Assembly: GCA_944320355.1 (NCBI GenBank)
Contig: CALUHC010000017.1
Span: forward strand, 62,001 to 126,000
Direction: 5' to 3'
Length of the DNA stretch: 64,000 bases
Source: an uncultured Prevotella sp.
Lineage (GTDB): Bacteria; Bacteroidota; Bacteroidia; Bacteroidales; Bacteroidaceae
Both the position numbers and the translations under genes were made by a program. A model generated the notes under the pieces. The model was not told where the DNA came from. It ran no database searches and saw only the letters and a list, made by a program, of their open reading frames with translations. Position 1 is the stretch's first letter. Each line of letters starts with the position of its first letter. Below, one piece after another: positions 1 to 10,727 of the stretch.

Positions 1-1
1 G

Positions 2-1114
2 CCCGAGCAGCATGCCAATGACCCGAGCCACGGACGATTTGACATTCCGCACGCTGTCATCTACGTGGGCTACGACTTCGGCAAAGGCTGGACGTTCGGA
101 ACGGAGATTGAGTTCGAGCACGGCGGCACGGGCGTTGCCTACGAGAAGGAAGACGAGGAAGGCGGAGAATGGGAACAGGAGACCGAGAAGGGCGGCGAAG
201 TGGAGCTGGAGCAGTTCTGGATCCAGAAGTCATTTGCCCGCTGGGCCAACCTCAAACTGGGTCACATCGTCGTGCCTGTGGGCCTGAACAACGCCTATCA
301 CGAGCCTCTCAACTTCTTCACGGTCTACCGGCCAGAGGGTGAAAACACCATAATGCCCTCCACATGGCACCAGACGGGAGCCAGCTTCTGGGGGCGCGCG
401 GGCGACTGGCGCTATGAGGCGCAGTTCCTGGCAGGCCTCAACGCCGACCACTTCACCAACACGGGATGGATAAACAAGGGCAACTCTTCGCCCCTTGAGT
501 TCGACATCGCCAACAAGTATGCAGTGGCACTGCGCGTGGACAACTACTCCATACCCGGCCTGCGCATAGGCCTCAGCGGCTATTACGGCCACTCCATAGG
601 CAACAGCTACCCCTACAACGCCAACGGAGTGGACACCGAGTACAAGGGCAAGGTGCTCATCGGAGCATTCGACTTCACCTACAACGCCCACAACTGGATA
701 ATCCGGGGGCAGGCCGACTACGGCTATCTGGGCGATGCCGCGCAGCTGCGCTATGTATATAACCGCCTGAACAGCAACTCGCCCTACAAGCACTCGGCCT
801 ACGTGAGCAAGAACGCTTACGCCATCGGCATAGAGGCGGGCTACGATGTGTTCTCACAAATAAACAAACTGAGGCAGGACAACCAGAAGCTCTACGTGTT
901 CGGAAGATACGAACAGTACAACCCTTACGCCTCGAAGACCAACAACGTGTCCTACGACTACACCGCCGTGAAGCGCATAGCTGCCGGCGTCAACTACTAT
1001 CCTCTGCCCCAGATAGTCATCAAGGCAGAATACTCTCACCGCTTCCTGAAGAGCATCTACAACGACGAGCCGTCGCTGAACATCGGCGTGGCCTACGAGG
1101 GATGGTTCCTCTGA
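2..1114 (+). CDS. Outer-membrane porin-like beta-barrel protein (5' end cut by window)
   Basis: The frame is open from the first bases, so the gene begins before the window; a GTG at 65 lies inside the reading frame and is not a likely start. The visible 370 residues alternate aromatic and polar strands (for example YYGHSIGNSYPYN and FGRYEQYNPYA) and finish with a typical outer-membrane barrel C-terminus, YEGWFL. It resembles phosphate-selective porin (OprO/OprP-like) proteins of Bacteroidetes. It is followed after 63 bp by an imelysin gene and a di-heme oxidoreductase, so the porin may serve the same iron-related locus; that role is inferred from position only. Confidence 0.75.
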   Translation, partial: PEQHANDPSHGRFDIPHAVIYVGYDFGKGWTFGTEIEFEHGGTGVAYEKEDEEGGEWEQETEKGGEVELEQFWIQKSFARWANLKLGHIVVPVGLNNAYHEPLNFFTVYRPEGENTIMPSTWHQTGASFWGRAGDWRYEAQFLAGLNADHFTNTGWINKGNSSPLEFDIANKYAVALRVDNYSIPGLRIGLSGYYGHSIGNSYPYNANGVDTEYKGKVLIGAFDFTYNAHNWIIRGQADYGYLGDAAQLRYVYNRLNSNSPYKHSAYVSKNAYAIGIEAGYDVFSQINKLRQDNQKLYVFGRYEQYNPYASKTNNVSYDYTAVKRIAAGVNYYPLPQIVIKAEYSHRFLKSIYNDEPSLNIGVAYEGWFL

Positions 1115-1177
1115 GCGTCCCGGACAATAACACTACGGCATTAATCAACAAGTCAATTCACAATAAACAAAGACAAG

Positions 1178-2440
1178 ATGAAAAAACTTATCACCCTTTC
1201 CGCAGCAGCCCTGATGGGGCTCTGCGCCTTCACATCATGCTCGTCAGACAATGACAACGGCGGAGACACCGGCGACAGGTACAGCGACCGCACGTACGGA
1301 AACATGGCCATCGACGCCTGCGCCGACGTGGTGACGCAGCTCACCGCCGCCAACACGCAGATAGGAAACTCGTCACTCACCGCCGAACAGCAGACATACC
1401 TGAGGAACACTCTCACACATCTGGTTGACGATGTGATTGTTCCCACATACACATCGCTTGCCGACGAGGTAGAGGCACTGGAGGAAGAGCTGCACGGACT
1501 CACCGTCAACACCATCACGCAAGAGGAAATAAACAATGCCTGCCAGCACTTCCTCAACGCCCGCGAGTACTGGGAGCGCAGCGAAGCCTTCCTCGGAGGA
1601 GCGGCAAGCGACTTCGAGATAGACCCGACCATAGACTCATGGCCGCTCAACCGCACCATGCTCTTGAGCTATTTCAACTCGGGAATGCCCGCCAACGCCC
1701 TCGGCGACCAGTCCATCCTCGGTTTCCACGCGCTTGAGTTCATCCTCTTCCGCGACGGCAACCCGCGCAAAGTAAGCGAGCTGCAGGGCAACGACACCTA
1801 CCAGAACTTCACCGGCGTGAGCGGCGCACAGGAGCTTTCGTACGCCCAACAGATATGCACGCTGCTCAAGCAACGCTGCTTCCAGCTGCAGGTGGCATGG
1901 GAAGGCGAGACCACTGCCAACGCATCGCGGGTGCAGGAGGTGCGCAACGCCAACCTCAAATATACCACCCAAGACCGCGGACTGTCGTACGGACAGAACC
2001 TGAAGGAGGCCGGCGTGAACAGCCTCAGCACGCACCCTACGCTCCAGGGTGCCATAGCCCAGGTGCTGTCGCTCACCGAAGGCAGCGCGGCGGCCATTGC
2101 TACCGAGGTTGGAACGGCCAAGATAGCCAACCCGTTCACGGCAGGCGACATATCGTATGTTGAGTCTCCGTACAGCCACAACTCCATAACCGACTTCCAG
2201 GACAACATCCGCTCCATTCGCAACGTGTGGTACGGCACGACCGACGGCAGCGTGGCACAATACAGCTTCCACAGCTTCTTCGCCGAGATAAGCGGCTCCA
2301 ACACCAACACCCTGGTAGAGGATGCCATCAACAACGCCATCACCCGCATCGGCGAGATGCCCGCACCGTTCGTAAAGTACGTCAGCACGGTGTGGAACAT
2401 AGCCTTCGAAGACGACAACACCTACGAGGAATACGACTGA
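1178..2440 (+). CDS. Imelysin-family (M75) lipoprotein
   Basis: A 420-residue protein. Residues 1-21 form a lipoprotein signal ending FTSC, with Cys21 as the likely lipidated residue. The imelysin signature GxHxxE is present as GFHALE at residues 182-187. Length and motif fit the imelysin/IrpA/EfeO family of periplasmic iron- or heme-associated proteins; the peptidase name is historical and activity is doubtful for many members. It sits between a porin and a CXXCH di-heme protein, an arrangement like imelysin loci in other Gram-negatives, which supports a role in iron or heme handling at the outer membrane or periplasm. Confidence 0.88.
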   Translation: MKKLITLSAAALMGLCAFTSCSSDNDNGGDTGDRYSDRTYGNMAIDACADVVTQLTAANTQIGNSSLTAEQQTYLRNTLTHLVDDVIVPTYTSLADEVEALEEELHGLTVNTITQEEINNACQHFLNAREYWERSEAFLGGAASDFEIDPTIDSWPLNRTMLLSYFNSGMPANALGDQSILGFHALEFILFRDGNPRKVSELQGNDTYQNFTGVSGAQELSYAQQICTLLKQRCFQLQVAWEGETTANASRVQEVRNANLKYTTQDRGLSYGQNLKEAGVNSLSTHPTLQGAIAQVLSLTEGSAAAIATEVGTAKIANPFTAGDISYVESPYSHNSITDFQDNIRSIRNVWYGTTDGSVAQYSFHSFFAEISGSNTNTLVEDAINNAITRIGEMPAPFVKYVSTVWNIAFEDDNTYEEYD

Positions 2441-2458
2441 AAAGTCTCTTCAGCCAAA

Positions 2459-2508
2459 ATGCAGACAGAGTGCCCGGCCGCCGCAATGGCCGGGCGCTCC
2501 CTCTGCAT
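2459..2508 (+). other. Strong intercistronic hairpin
   Basis: Between the imelysin stop and the di-heme start, ATGCAGA (2459-2465) pairs with TCTGCAT (2502-2508), and an inner GC-rich stem GCCCGGCC/GGCCGGGC closes on a short loop. No T-run follows, so it is not a standard intrinsic terminator. It may stabilise the upstream message or reduce read-through into the downstream gene. Confidence 0.5.
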
Positions 2509-2546
2509 AAACGCCAAAGCAACGTCTAACTTAAAATTAAACAAAT

Positions 2547-4352
2547 ATGAGGTTCAACAACTTTTCAAGACTGACATGGGCCATGCTCCTCGCCGCTCCG
2601 CTGCTGGGAGCCTGCTCTGACGACGACGAGGTGCCGGCCGACGGCGGCGGCTCGCTCGGCTCGCTGGTGCCCGCCGACAGCGTGTTCGGCGTGGCCAACG
2701 ACGTGTTCTCCGCCGAAGAGTGGTATCCCGGAGGCCAACTCGGCACCACCGAGGGCGTAAGCTACTCAGACCCCGCGCCTGCCGTGACCGCCGTGAGCGG
2801 CATGGAGACGAGCTTCAACAAGGGAGAGGACTTCTTCGAGCACCTGTACACCATCACAGAAGCGCCGCGCAAGGGCCTCGGACCGGCCTGGACGCGCAAC
2901 AGCTGCATCCATTGCCACCCGGGCTACGGCCACGGCAAGCGGCAGGACAGCTACCGCGCCAACACCGTGGGCAACGGTTACCTGCTCGTGGTCTACCACC
3001 CAACGGCCGGAGTGGCGGCCGACGGAACGGCATACGCCGCCAACTCGTACATCAGCGAGGTGACAGGCATGCCGCAGACGCAGGCCATGCACCCCTTCAA
3101 GGCACCGATAGACGAGAGCCAGATCAGCATAACGTGGGTGCCGGTCACATCGATGCCCAGCGGACTGCCCATGACTTTCCCCGACGGCGAAAGCTACTCG
3201 CTCATCTATCCCGAGGTGACAATACCGCAGACGGCGTTCAACACGAACCCTCTGCCCGACAACTATGAGGTGCGCTTGGAGTCAACCATCGGCATATACG
3301 GCACCGGACTGCTCGACGCCATAGACCAAGACTCCATGAAACTCGAGTACCAACGCCAGGCCGCAGCGGCCATTGCCCGCGGCGAGAACGTGAGCGACGC
3401 GCTCAATCCCGCCATGTGGGATGCCTCGGCCAACGACTGGGCGGCCTCCGCATGGTACAACCTGGCCGACGGACAGCAGCGCATCAAGAAGTTCACATAC
3501 GCCATGACACGCGGCTCGCTGCAAGACGGAGCCGGGGCAAACGCCATCTGGAACATCACCAACGTGACCCGCTCTGACCGCCACTACCTCTACACCACCA
3601 AGCCGTGGGCCAAGGCCATGGCCGAAGACCGGGAGGTGATAGACTACATCAAGCAGCACGGCAGCGACCGAAGCTCGGTGCTCTACCCCTACTACGCCGA
3701 CGGAACCGACGAGGGCATAGCCGAGCGCGTGAACCTGCTGCTGGGCCTCAACGCCGCGTCTGACAGCGCAACGTTCCGCCGTTACTTCGTGGACGGCGCG
3801 CCATACAACGGCGAAGAGGAGATGAGCGACAAGGACTACTACGACTTCATGGTGTGGCACAGGGGCCTGGCCGTGCCCGCCGCGCGCGACCTGAACACGG
3901 ACGAGGTGAAGCGGGGCAAGCAACTGTTCATGCAGATGGGCTGCGCCAGCTGCCACCGGCCGTCGTGGACCACGGGCGACGACGAGTACTGGGTTGACAA
4001 CAGCATAAAGGCGTATGCCGCCGCCAACGGGCTCGACGCGCAGAACATACTGCCGCGATTCCCGAGACAGAAGATATGGCCATACACAGACATGGTGCAG
4101 CACCGCCTGTTCATGGCCAACGACATACGCACGGGCTGGTGTCGCACCACGCCGCTGTGGGGTCGCGGACTGTCAAGGCGCCTCACCGGAGCCGACGACC
4201 GCCTGCACGACTGCCGCGCCCGCAACGTGGTTGAGGCCATAATGTGGCACGGATACTCGGCCGAGAGCGACGCTTTCTCCAGCGCAAAGCAGTTCTACAA
4301 CCTGAGCAAGGCCGACCGCGACGCTGTCGTGGCCTTCATCGAGGCCATCTGA
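2547..4352 (+). CDS. Di-heme c-type oxidoreductase lipoprotein (DUF1111 / thiol oxidoreductase family)
   Basis: A 601-residue exported lipoprotein with lipobox LGAC (Cys23). It has two c-type heme sites: CIHCH at residues 120-124 and CASCH at 466-470. The C-terminal part, with a TTPLWGRG motif, LHDCRARN and the closing IMWHGYSAES segment, is typical of the di-heme peroxidase-like DUF1111 family, and the length is complete. Members commonly neighbour imelysin genes. The downstream ResB-CcsA protein is the machinery that would attach both hemes, so the two genes form a coherent unit. The natural substrate is not known; oxidation or release of iron or heme ligands is an inference. Confidence 0.87.
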   Translation: MRFNNFSRLTWAMLLAAPLLGACSDDDEVPADGGGSLGSLVPADSVFGVANDVFSAEEWYPGGQLGTTEGVSYSDPAPAVTAVSGMETSFNKGEDFFEHLYTITEAPRKGLGPAWTRNSCIHCHPGYGHGKRQDSYRANTVGNGYLLVVYHPTAGVAADGTAYAANSYISEVTGMPQTQAMHPFKAPIDESQISITWVPVTSMPSGLPMTFPDGESYSLIYPEVTIPQTAFNTNPLPDNYEVRLESTIGIYGTGLLDAIDQDSMKLEYQRQAAAAIARGENVSDALNPAMWDASANDWAASAWYNLADGQQRIKKFTYAMTRGSLQDGAGANAIWNITNVTRSDRHYLYTTKPWAKAMAEDREVIDYIKQHGSDRSSVLYPYYADGTDEGIAERVNLLLGLNAASDSATFRRYFVDGAPYNGEEEMSDKDYYDFMVWHRGLAVPAARDLNTDEVKRGKQLFMQMGCASCHRPSWTTGDDEYWVDNSIKAYAAANGLDAQNILPRFPRQKIWPYTDMVQHRLFMANDIRTGWCRTTPLWGRGLSRRLTGADDRLHDCRARNVVEAIMWHGYSAESDAFSSAKQFYNLSKADRDAVVAFIEAI

Positions 4353-4431
4353 CGCAGCCTTGCCGACGCCCCGCTAAGGGCTGCCGGAAAGGCTCTATGT
4401 GCCAAGATTTTACGCCGCCTGTGCCACAACG

Positions 4432-4560
4432 CATAACCACCTGTGGCACAACGAGTTACAAAACAGGCCGTTTCGCATCGCAAAACGGCCTGTTTCACAC
4501 TGCAATACGGGCCGTTTCATCGCGCGAAACGACCCGTTTCAGAAAACGACACGGCAACGG
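4432..4560 (+). repeat. Head-plus-palindrome-array repeat, copy 1
   Basis: Fills most of the gap between the di-heme gene and the ResB-CcsA gene. The head reads ATAAC-CACC-TGTGGCACA-ACGA-GTTAC; here the usual TGA..TCA arms have become TGT..ACA, a paired change. The tail starts with AAACAGGCCGTTT and its exact reverse complement AAACGGCCTGTTT, followed by two further units and a degenerate one. A second short hairpin (TGTGCCAC/GTGGCACA, about 4420-4450) overlaps the head. Confidence 0.8.
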
Positions 4561-4663
4561 CCGCAAGGCAGGGATGGCTCTGCCAAGAAACCGAAGCGCA
4601 CAGGCGAGCGCTGCGACCGCCCGGAACAAGATATAGAAAAGAGTGAAACATACATCTGAACAA

Positions 4664-6931
4664 ATGCTTAGAAAAATACTTTTCGCCCTCTACGCGCTCA
4701 CCATCGTCTGCATGGGAGCAGCCACGTTCATAGAGAAAGACAAGGGAACGCCCTACGTCGGCGAGCACATATACGGCGCGTGGTGGTTCACAGCACTGTG
4801 GGCCGCGCTCACGGCAGCGGGCATACTGTACATAATAAGGTGCAGAATGCGCCGCCCGGCGGCCGTCGCCGTCCACCTGTCGTTCGCCGTCATACTGCTC
4901 GGCGCGCTCGTCACCCACGCCAGCGCGGTGCAGGGCGTTGTACACCTGCGCATGAACGAGACCACAGACAAGTACCTCACGCTCAGCGGCGACGAGGTCA
5001 GGGAGCACCCTCTGCCCTTCACCCTGAGGCTCACAGACTTCAACACAACCTTCTATCACGGCACCGACACACCGCAGGACTACGAGACCCGCTTCACCAT
5101 AACCGACGCGACAGGCACCCACCCGGCCCGCGTGTCGATGAACAACATATACTCCCACCGGGGCTACCGCTTCTACCAGAACGACTACGACCGCGATATG
5201 CGCGGCAGCATCCTGTCGGTGAACGCCGACCCATGGGGCATAGCCATCACCTATACGGGCTATGCCATGCTCTTCATCGCGCTCATCTGGATGCTCGCCG
5301 ACCCCAAAGGGACATTCCGCACACTGCTGCGCAGCCCGCTGCTGAGGCGCGGCGCTCTCTCCGCGGCACTGCTCGCGGCCATGGCCGCAGGCACACAGGC
5401 CGCCCCCACCCTGCCGCGCGAGACGGCAGACAGATTCGGGCGGCTGCACATACTGTCGGCCGGCCGCATCTGTCCCGTGCAGACCTTCGCCATAGACTTC
5501 ACCCGCAAGGTTTACGGAGCGGCCACCTACAACGGCCTTACTGCCGAGCAGGTGCTCGCGGGGTGGCTGTTCTGGGGCGACGAATGGGCCGACGAGCCGT
5601 TCATAAAGGTGAAGAGCGGAGCCATGCGCGACGCTCTCCAGCTGCCCGGGCACGTCAGCCTGAACACGTTTTTCAACCGCGACATGGGCGGATACATACT
5701 CGGCCCATACGTGGAAGAGTACTACCGGGGCAACCGCGACGCCTTCCACAAGCAGGTGGCCGACACCGACGACCGCCTGATGCTGCTCATGCAACTGCGC
5801 CGCGGGGCGGTGCTGAAGCTGTTTCCCGTGACCGACGGCGGGCGCACGGCATGGTATGCCCCCACAGACAAGCTGCCATCGGCCGTCAGCGGCGGCCGGG
5901 CGGCATACATAACGGGCGTGCTCGGCCTGCTGTACGGCGAGGCACAGGCAGGCAACACGGCCAAGGTGGACGAGATTATAGGCAAGATGGCTGACTACCA
6001 GCGGCAGAACGGCGGCGCGTCGCTGCCCACGGAGACGCAGTCCCGGGCCGAACGGCTCTACAACGCCGTCCCCTTCGCCACGGCGCTCTTCATAGTCTGC
6101 CTCACCATGGGCTTCCTGCTGCTCTTGGCATGGATGGCGCGGCTGAGCGGCGAAAGCCTCCTCATAGGGCGCAACGGGCGCATTTGGCCGATAGTGCAGC
6201 GCGTCAGCCTGGGTGTCATGCTCGCCGCCTTCGCCGCGCTCACACTGTGCGAAGCCCTGCGGTGGGTCATATCAGGCAACATACCCATGTCTAACGGCTA
6301 CGAGACCATGCTCCTCGTGGCGTGGCTCGTCATGCTTCTCTCCATCATTGCCAGCCGCCGTTTCCGCATCGCGCTCGCTTTCGGCTTCCTCATGGCCGGC
6401 TTCTTCCTGCTCGTGTCGCACATCAACAGGATGGATCCCGCCATAACCAACATCATGCCCGTGCTCAACTCGCCGCTGCTCAGCGTCCACGTGTCGGTCA
6501 TCATGCTGGCCTTCGCCCTGCTCTCGCTCACGTTCATCTGCGGCGTCACGGCACTTCTGGCAGACGGCATCGCCCGCATACGCGCCAAGAAATGGCGCAC
6601 AGCCTGCACGGCAGGCGAGCCACTTGAGGCTCTCCGGCTGCTCAGCCGCCTGCTGCTCTACCCCGCCCTGGCCACTCTTTGCGTCGGAATATTCGTCGGC
6701 GCGGTGTGGGCCAATGTGTCGTGGGGCCGATACTGGAGCTGGGATGCCAAGGAAACGTGGGCTCTGATAACGCTCATGGTCTATGCCACAGCCGCCCACA
6801 CCGCCACGCTGCCCGCCCTGCGCAATCCCCGCCGCTACCACCTCTTCATGGTGTTGGCGTTCATCACCATCTTAATGACCTACTTCGGCGTGAACTACTA
6901 CCTCGGAAGCGGCATGCACACATACGCATAA
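4664..6931 (+). CDS. ResB-CcsA fusion, System II cytochrome c maturation protein
   Basis: An integral membrane protein of about 755 residues that fuses the two halves of the System II heme-handling complex, which exports heme and joins it to CXXCH apocytochromes in the periplasm. The N-terminal third (membrane segments near FALYALTIVCMGAATF and VHLSFAVILLGALV, then a periplasmic beta domain) is ResB-like. The C-terminal third is CcsA-like, with the tryptophan-rich heme loop WGRYWSWDAKETW near residues 687-699. ATG at 4664 is chosen because it opens directly on a membrane segment; a GTG at 4643 adds seven residues and is the alternative. The upstream di-heme protein is its obvious client. Confidence 0.92.
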   Translation: MLRKILFALYALTIVCMGAATFIEKDKGTPYVGEHIYGAWWFTALWAALTAAGILYIIRCRMRRPAAVAVHLSFAVILLGALVTHASAVQGVVHLRMNETTDKYLTLSGDEVREHPLPFTLRLTDFNTTFYHGTDTPQDYETRFTITDATGTHPARVSMNNIYSHRGYRFYQNDYDRDMRGSILSVNADPWGIAITYTGYAMLFIALIWMLADPKGTFRTLLRSPLLRRGALSAALLAAMAAGTQAAPTLPRETADRFGRLHILSAGRICPVQTFAIDFTRKVYGAATYNGLTAEQVLAGWLFWGDEWADEPFIKVKSGAMRDALQLPGHVSLNTFFNRDMGGYILGPYVEEYYRGNRDAFHKQVADTDDRLMLLMQLRRGAVLKLFPVTDGGRTAWYAPTDKLPSAVSGGRAAYITGVLGLLYGEAQAGNTAKVDEIIGKMADYQRQNGGASLPTETQSRAERLYNAVPFATALFIVCLTMGFLLLLAWMARLSGESLLIGRNGRIWPIVQRVSLGVMLAAFAALTLCEALRWVISGNIPMSNGYETMLLVAWLVMLLSIIASRRFRIALAFGFLMAGFFLLVSHINRMDPAITNIMPVLNSPLLSVHVSVIMLAFALLSLTFICGVTALLADGIARIRAKKWRTACTAGEPLEALRLLSRLLLYPALATLCVGIFVGAVWANVSWGRYWSWDAKETWALITLMVYATAAHTATLPALRNPRRYHLFMVLAFITILMTYFGVNYYLGSGMHTYA

Positions 6932-7100
6932 GGAAGATGGAAAAGAAGCGTTTTATAAGATTTACCGGCTGCCGGCTGGAGTCTGTCGCGTTCCGCTCAC
7001 CCCACGTTATAGATGTCTGCACGATATGATATAGCGCGGAAGCCGCGGTTACGGGGGAAAAAGCCCCCCTATCAACGCATCGTTACATTGTTGCAAAAGC

Positions 7101-7159
7101 GTGTCCAAAGCACTCTATCCACCACATCCGAAGATTGTTGGACAGAGTGCTTTGGACAC
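7101..7159. repeat. 16-bp perfect inverted repeat in a gene-free stretch
   Basis: The gap 6932-7265 has no convincing gene. It contains a perfect inverted repeat, GTGTCCAAAGCACTCT (7101-7116) against AGAGTGCTTTGGACAC (7144-7159), with a 27-bp spacer. A smaller GGGGG/CCCCC hairpin lies near 7050. The position between two converging genes fits a bidirectional transcription barrier, but no T-run follows directly; a decayed mobile-element end is the other possibility. Confidence 0.5.
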
Positions 7160-7265
7160 CAAAATATGTATTTAGAAACAACCTTCCACCCATAACAATA
7201 ATTATGGAGCAGGAAAATAATGTTTCTACTCAATATTCTTTCGGGGCGGAACGCCGCCTACAGGA

Positions 7266-7931
7266 CTACTCGTAGAACGTCACTGTGCCGCCGTCGCTGG
7301 CGGCGTAGCGGCGCAGGAGGTCCTGCAAGTAGGCCGCGGTCTGCCCAACGCGGGTGCGGTCGCCGTCATATCCGTTGACGAGAAAGAGCACGTGACGCGT
7401 GTCGATGGTCATCTTGGTGCGCTCGTGGTCGCTCGTCGGCGTGCCCACTCCGCCTATGGCATCGCGATAAACGGGCAGTCCGGCGATGTTGAGCGGGCCG
7501 CGCCCTATGCCCTCGTAAGGCTCACCGTCGCGCCCTATGCCGAGGGTCAGCGTGTCGCCCGCCATCTTGTCGGCATCAAATCCGCCTATGCTGTAACCGA
7601 AAGCCATGCTTGCCAGGTTGACAAGGTCAACGAGCGTGTCTATCTGATACAGCGGCTTGCCCTGCAGCACGCGGCGCATCAGTGCCTCGCCCGACGGACG
7701 GTAGCGGCTGGGATCCTTGCCGCAGGCGCGATAGACGCGGCGCGTGGCCTCGACGGCGGGCAGCCGCTTGACAGCGTCGGGCGTGAGCTCGCGGCGCAAA
7801 CGCTCGGAGAGAGCGTCTATCTCGGCCCAAAGGCCATCGCTGTGGGGCGTGTTCTCCGCACGCGCCTCTACCGCCGCGCCCACAAAGCCGGGGCATACAG
7901 TCTCTATTTCCTGTGATACTATGATGTTCAT
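7266..7931 (-). CDS. B3/B4 tRNA-binding-domain protein
   Basis: A 221-residue soluble protein resembling the free-standing B3/B4 domain family, the module found in the phenylalanyl-tRNA synthetase beta subunit. Supporting stretches include the N-terminal region with YRACGKDPSRYRPS and the central LASMAFGYSIGGFDADK, both typical of this family. Stand-alone members are widespread and mostly uncharacterised; editing or binding of aminoacyl-tRNA is a family-level suggestion, not something the sequence proves. It follows the ligase gene on the same strand with a 12-bp gap, so the two are probably co-transcribed. Confidence 0.75.
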   Translation of the reverse strand: MNIIVSQEIETVCPGFVGAAVEARAENTPHSDGLWAEIDALSERLRRELTPDAVKRLPAVEATRRVYRACGKDPSRYRPSGEALMRRVLQGKPLYQIDTLVDLVNLASMAFGYSIGGFDADKMAGDTLTLGIGRDGEPYEGIGRGPLNIAGLPVYRDAIGGVGTPTSDHERTKMTIDTRHVLFLVNGYDGDRTRVGQTAAYLQDLLRRYAASDGGTVTFYE

Positions 7932-7943
7932 ATAAGCCTATGT

Positions 7944-10073
<2,130 letters not shown>

Positions 10074-10194
10074 CTAAAAAACGCAAGCCACGGAAACAAT
10101 GGCAAAAGCCTCTTGCCAAGCAACGAGAACCACACGACGGACATAAGCCAAAAGGCTGTCGGCACAAAGCCCTTGCACATATCAAAAATCAAGG

Positions 10195-10320
10195 TCTGCC
10201 GTTTCGCATTACAAAACGAACCGTTTCGCACCGCAAAACGTGCCGTTTCAGGCTCTAAAACGTGCCGTTTTGCGGTGCGAAACGGCACGTTTCGTAACCC
10301 CACTGATTATCAACCACTTA
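10195..10320 (-). repeat. Head-plus-palindrome-array repeat, copy 2
   Basis: Lies in the divergent gap between ligA and the three-domain gene. Read on the minus strand the head is GTAAG-TGGT-TGATAATCA-GTGGG-GTTAC, followed by AAACGTGCCGTTT and its reverse complement AAACGGCACGTTT, then three more units with the conserved spacer TAGAGCCTG. Apart from this and the promoter block at 10564, nothing gene-like is seen in 10038-10727. Confidence 0.8.
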
Positions 10321-10563
10321 CAGAGGGAGGCAAGACCGATTGCGATGTGGCGAGAAACACGGTTGCACTGCCCGCGCACAACATTCCCGACCCACGGCCT
10401 ACAAGACAACAGGCTGAAAAAGATTCCACCTTTTTTCCTTTCTCAACAGCAAGCCGCACGGCATGACATGACAGACAGCAACCAACCACACGCAAGCCTG
10501 TCTAATATTCCGCGCGCGCCCGCATTCATGCCAATATTATTCGTCGGTTACGTTTTTTTTCCC

Positions 10564-10592
10564 TAACTTTGCAGAAGTTAAGCTGCACTCGG
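10564..10592 (+). promoter_or_regulatory. Promoter-leader block, copy A
   Basis: Begins with the -7 box TAACTTTG and continues GCAGAAGTTAAGCTGC then ACTCGG. The same block occurs at 20615, 30742 (minus) and 41714 (minus), each pointing into the next gene. A weaker second copy (TAACCTTGCAGAAGCC) lies about 65 bp downstream. The -33 position (10541-10544) is TCGT, a poor match. The leader to the ATG at 10728 is about 150 nt. Confidence 0.65.
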
Positions 10593-10727
10593 CCAAATGG
10601 ATGCGAGCATCCTTGGCGCTCATTTGCATTAACCTTGCAGAAGCCAAGCAGCGTTGGGACAATGAGCGGCCTGCGAAAGCCATGCCCTGTGCACTATCCT
10701 TAAACCAACTTAAAGCGAAACACATAG

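Noticed and set aside
3282-4103. Long antisense open frames, for example under the di-heme, GT2-SpoIID, DUF5107 and ligase genes
   Set aside because: GC-rich coding DNA commonly leaves long open frames on other strands; these lack domain similarity and plausible starts, while the main strand genes are well supported.
4432-4560. Simple intrinsic terminators or CRISPR-like repeats at the palindromic arrays
   Set aside because: The arrays have no T-runs, occur upstream of genes and between divergent genes as well as at gene ends, and carry a conserved head, so termination alone does not explain them; spacers are 7-9 bp and not unique.
7013-7195. 60-residue open frame between the ResB-CcsA and B3/B4 genes
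   Set aside because: It overlaps the inverted repeat, is basic and low in hydrophobics, and no family or start signal supports it.
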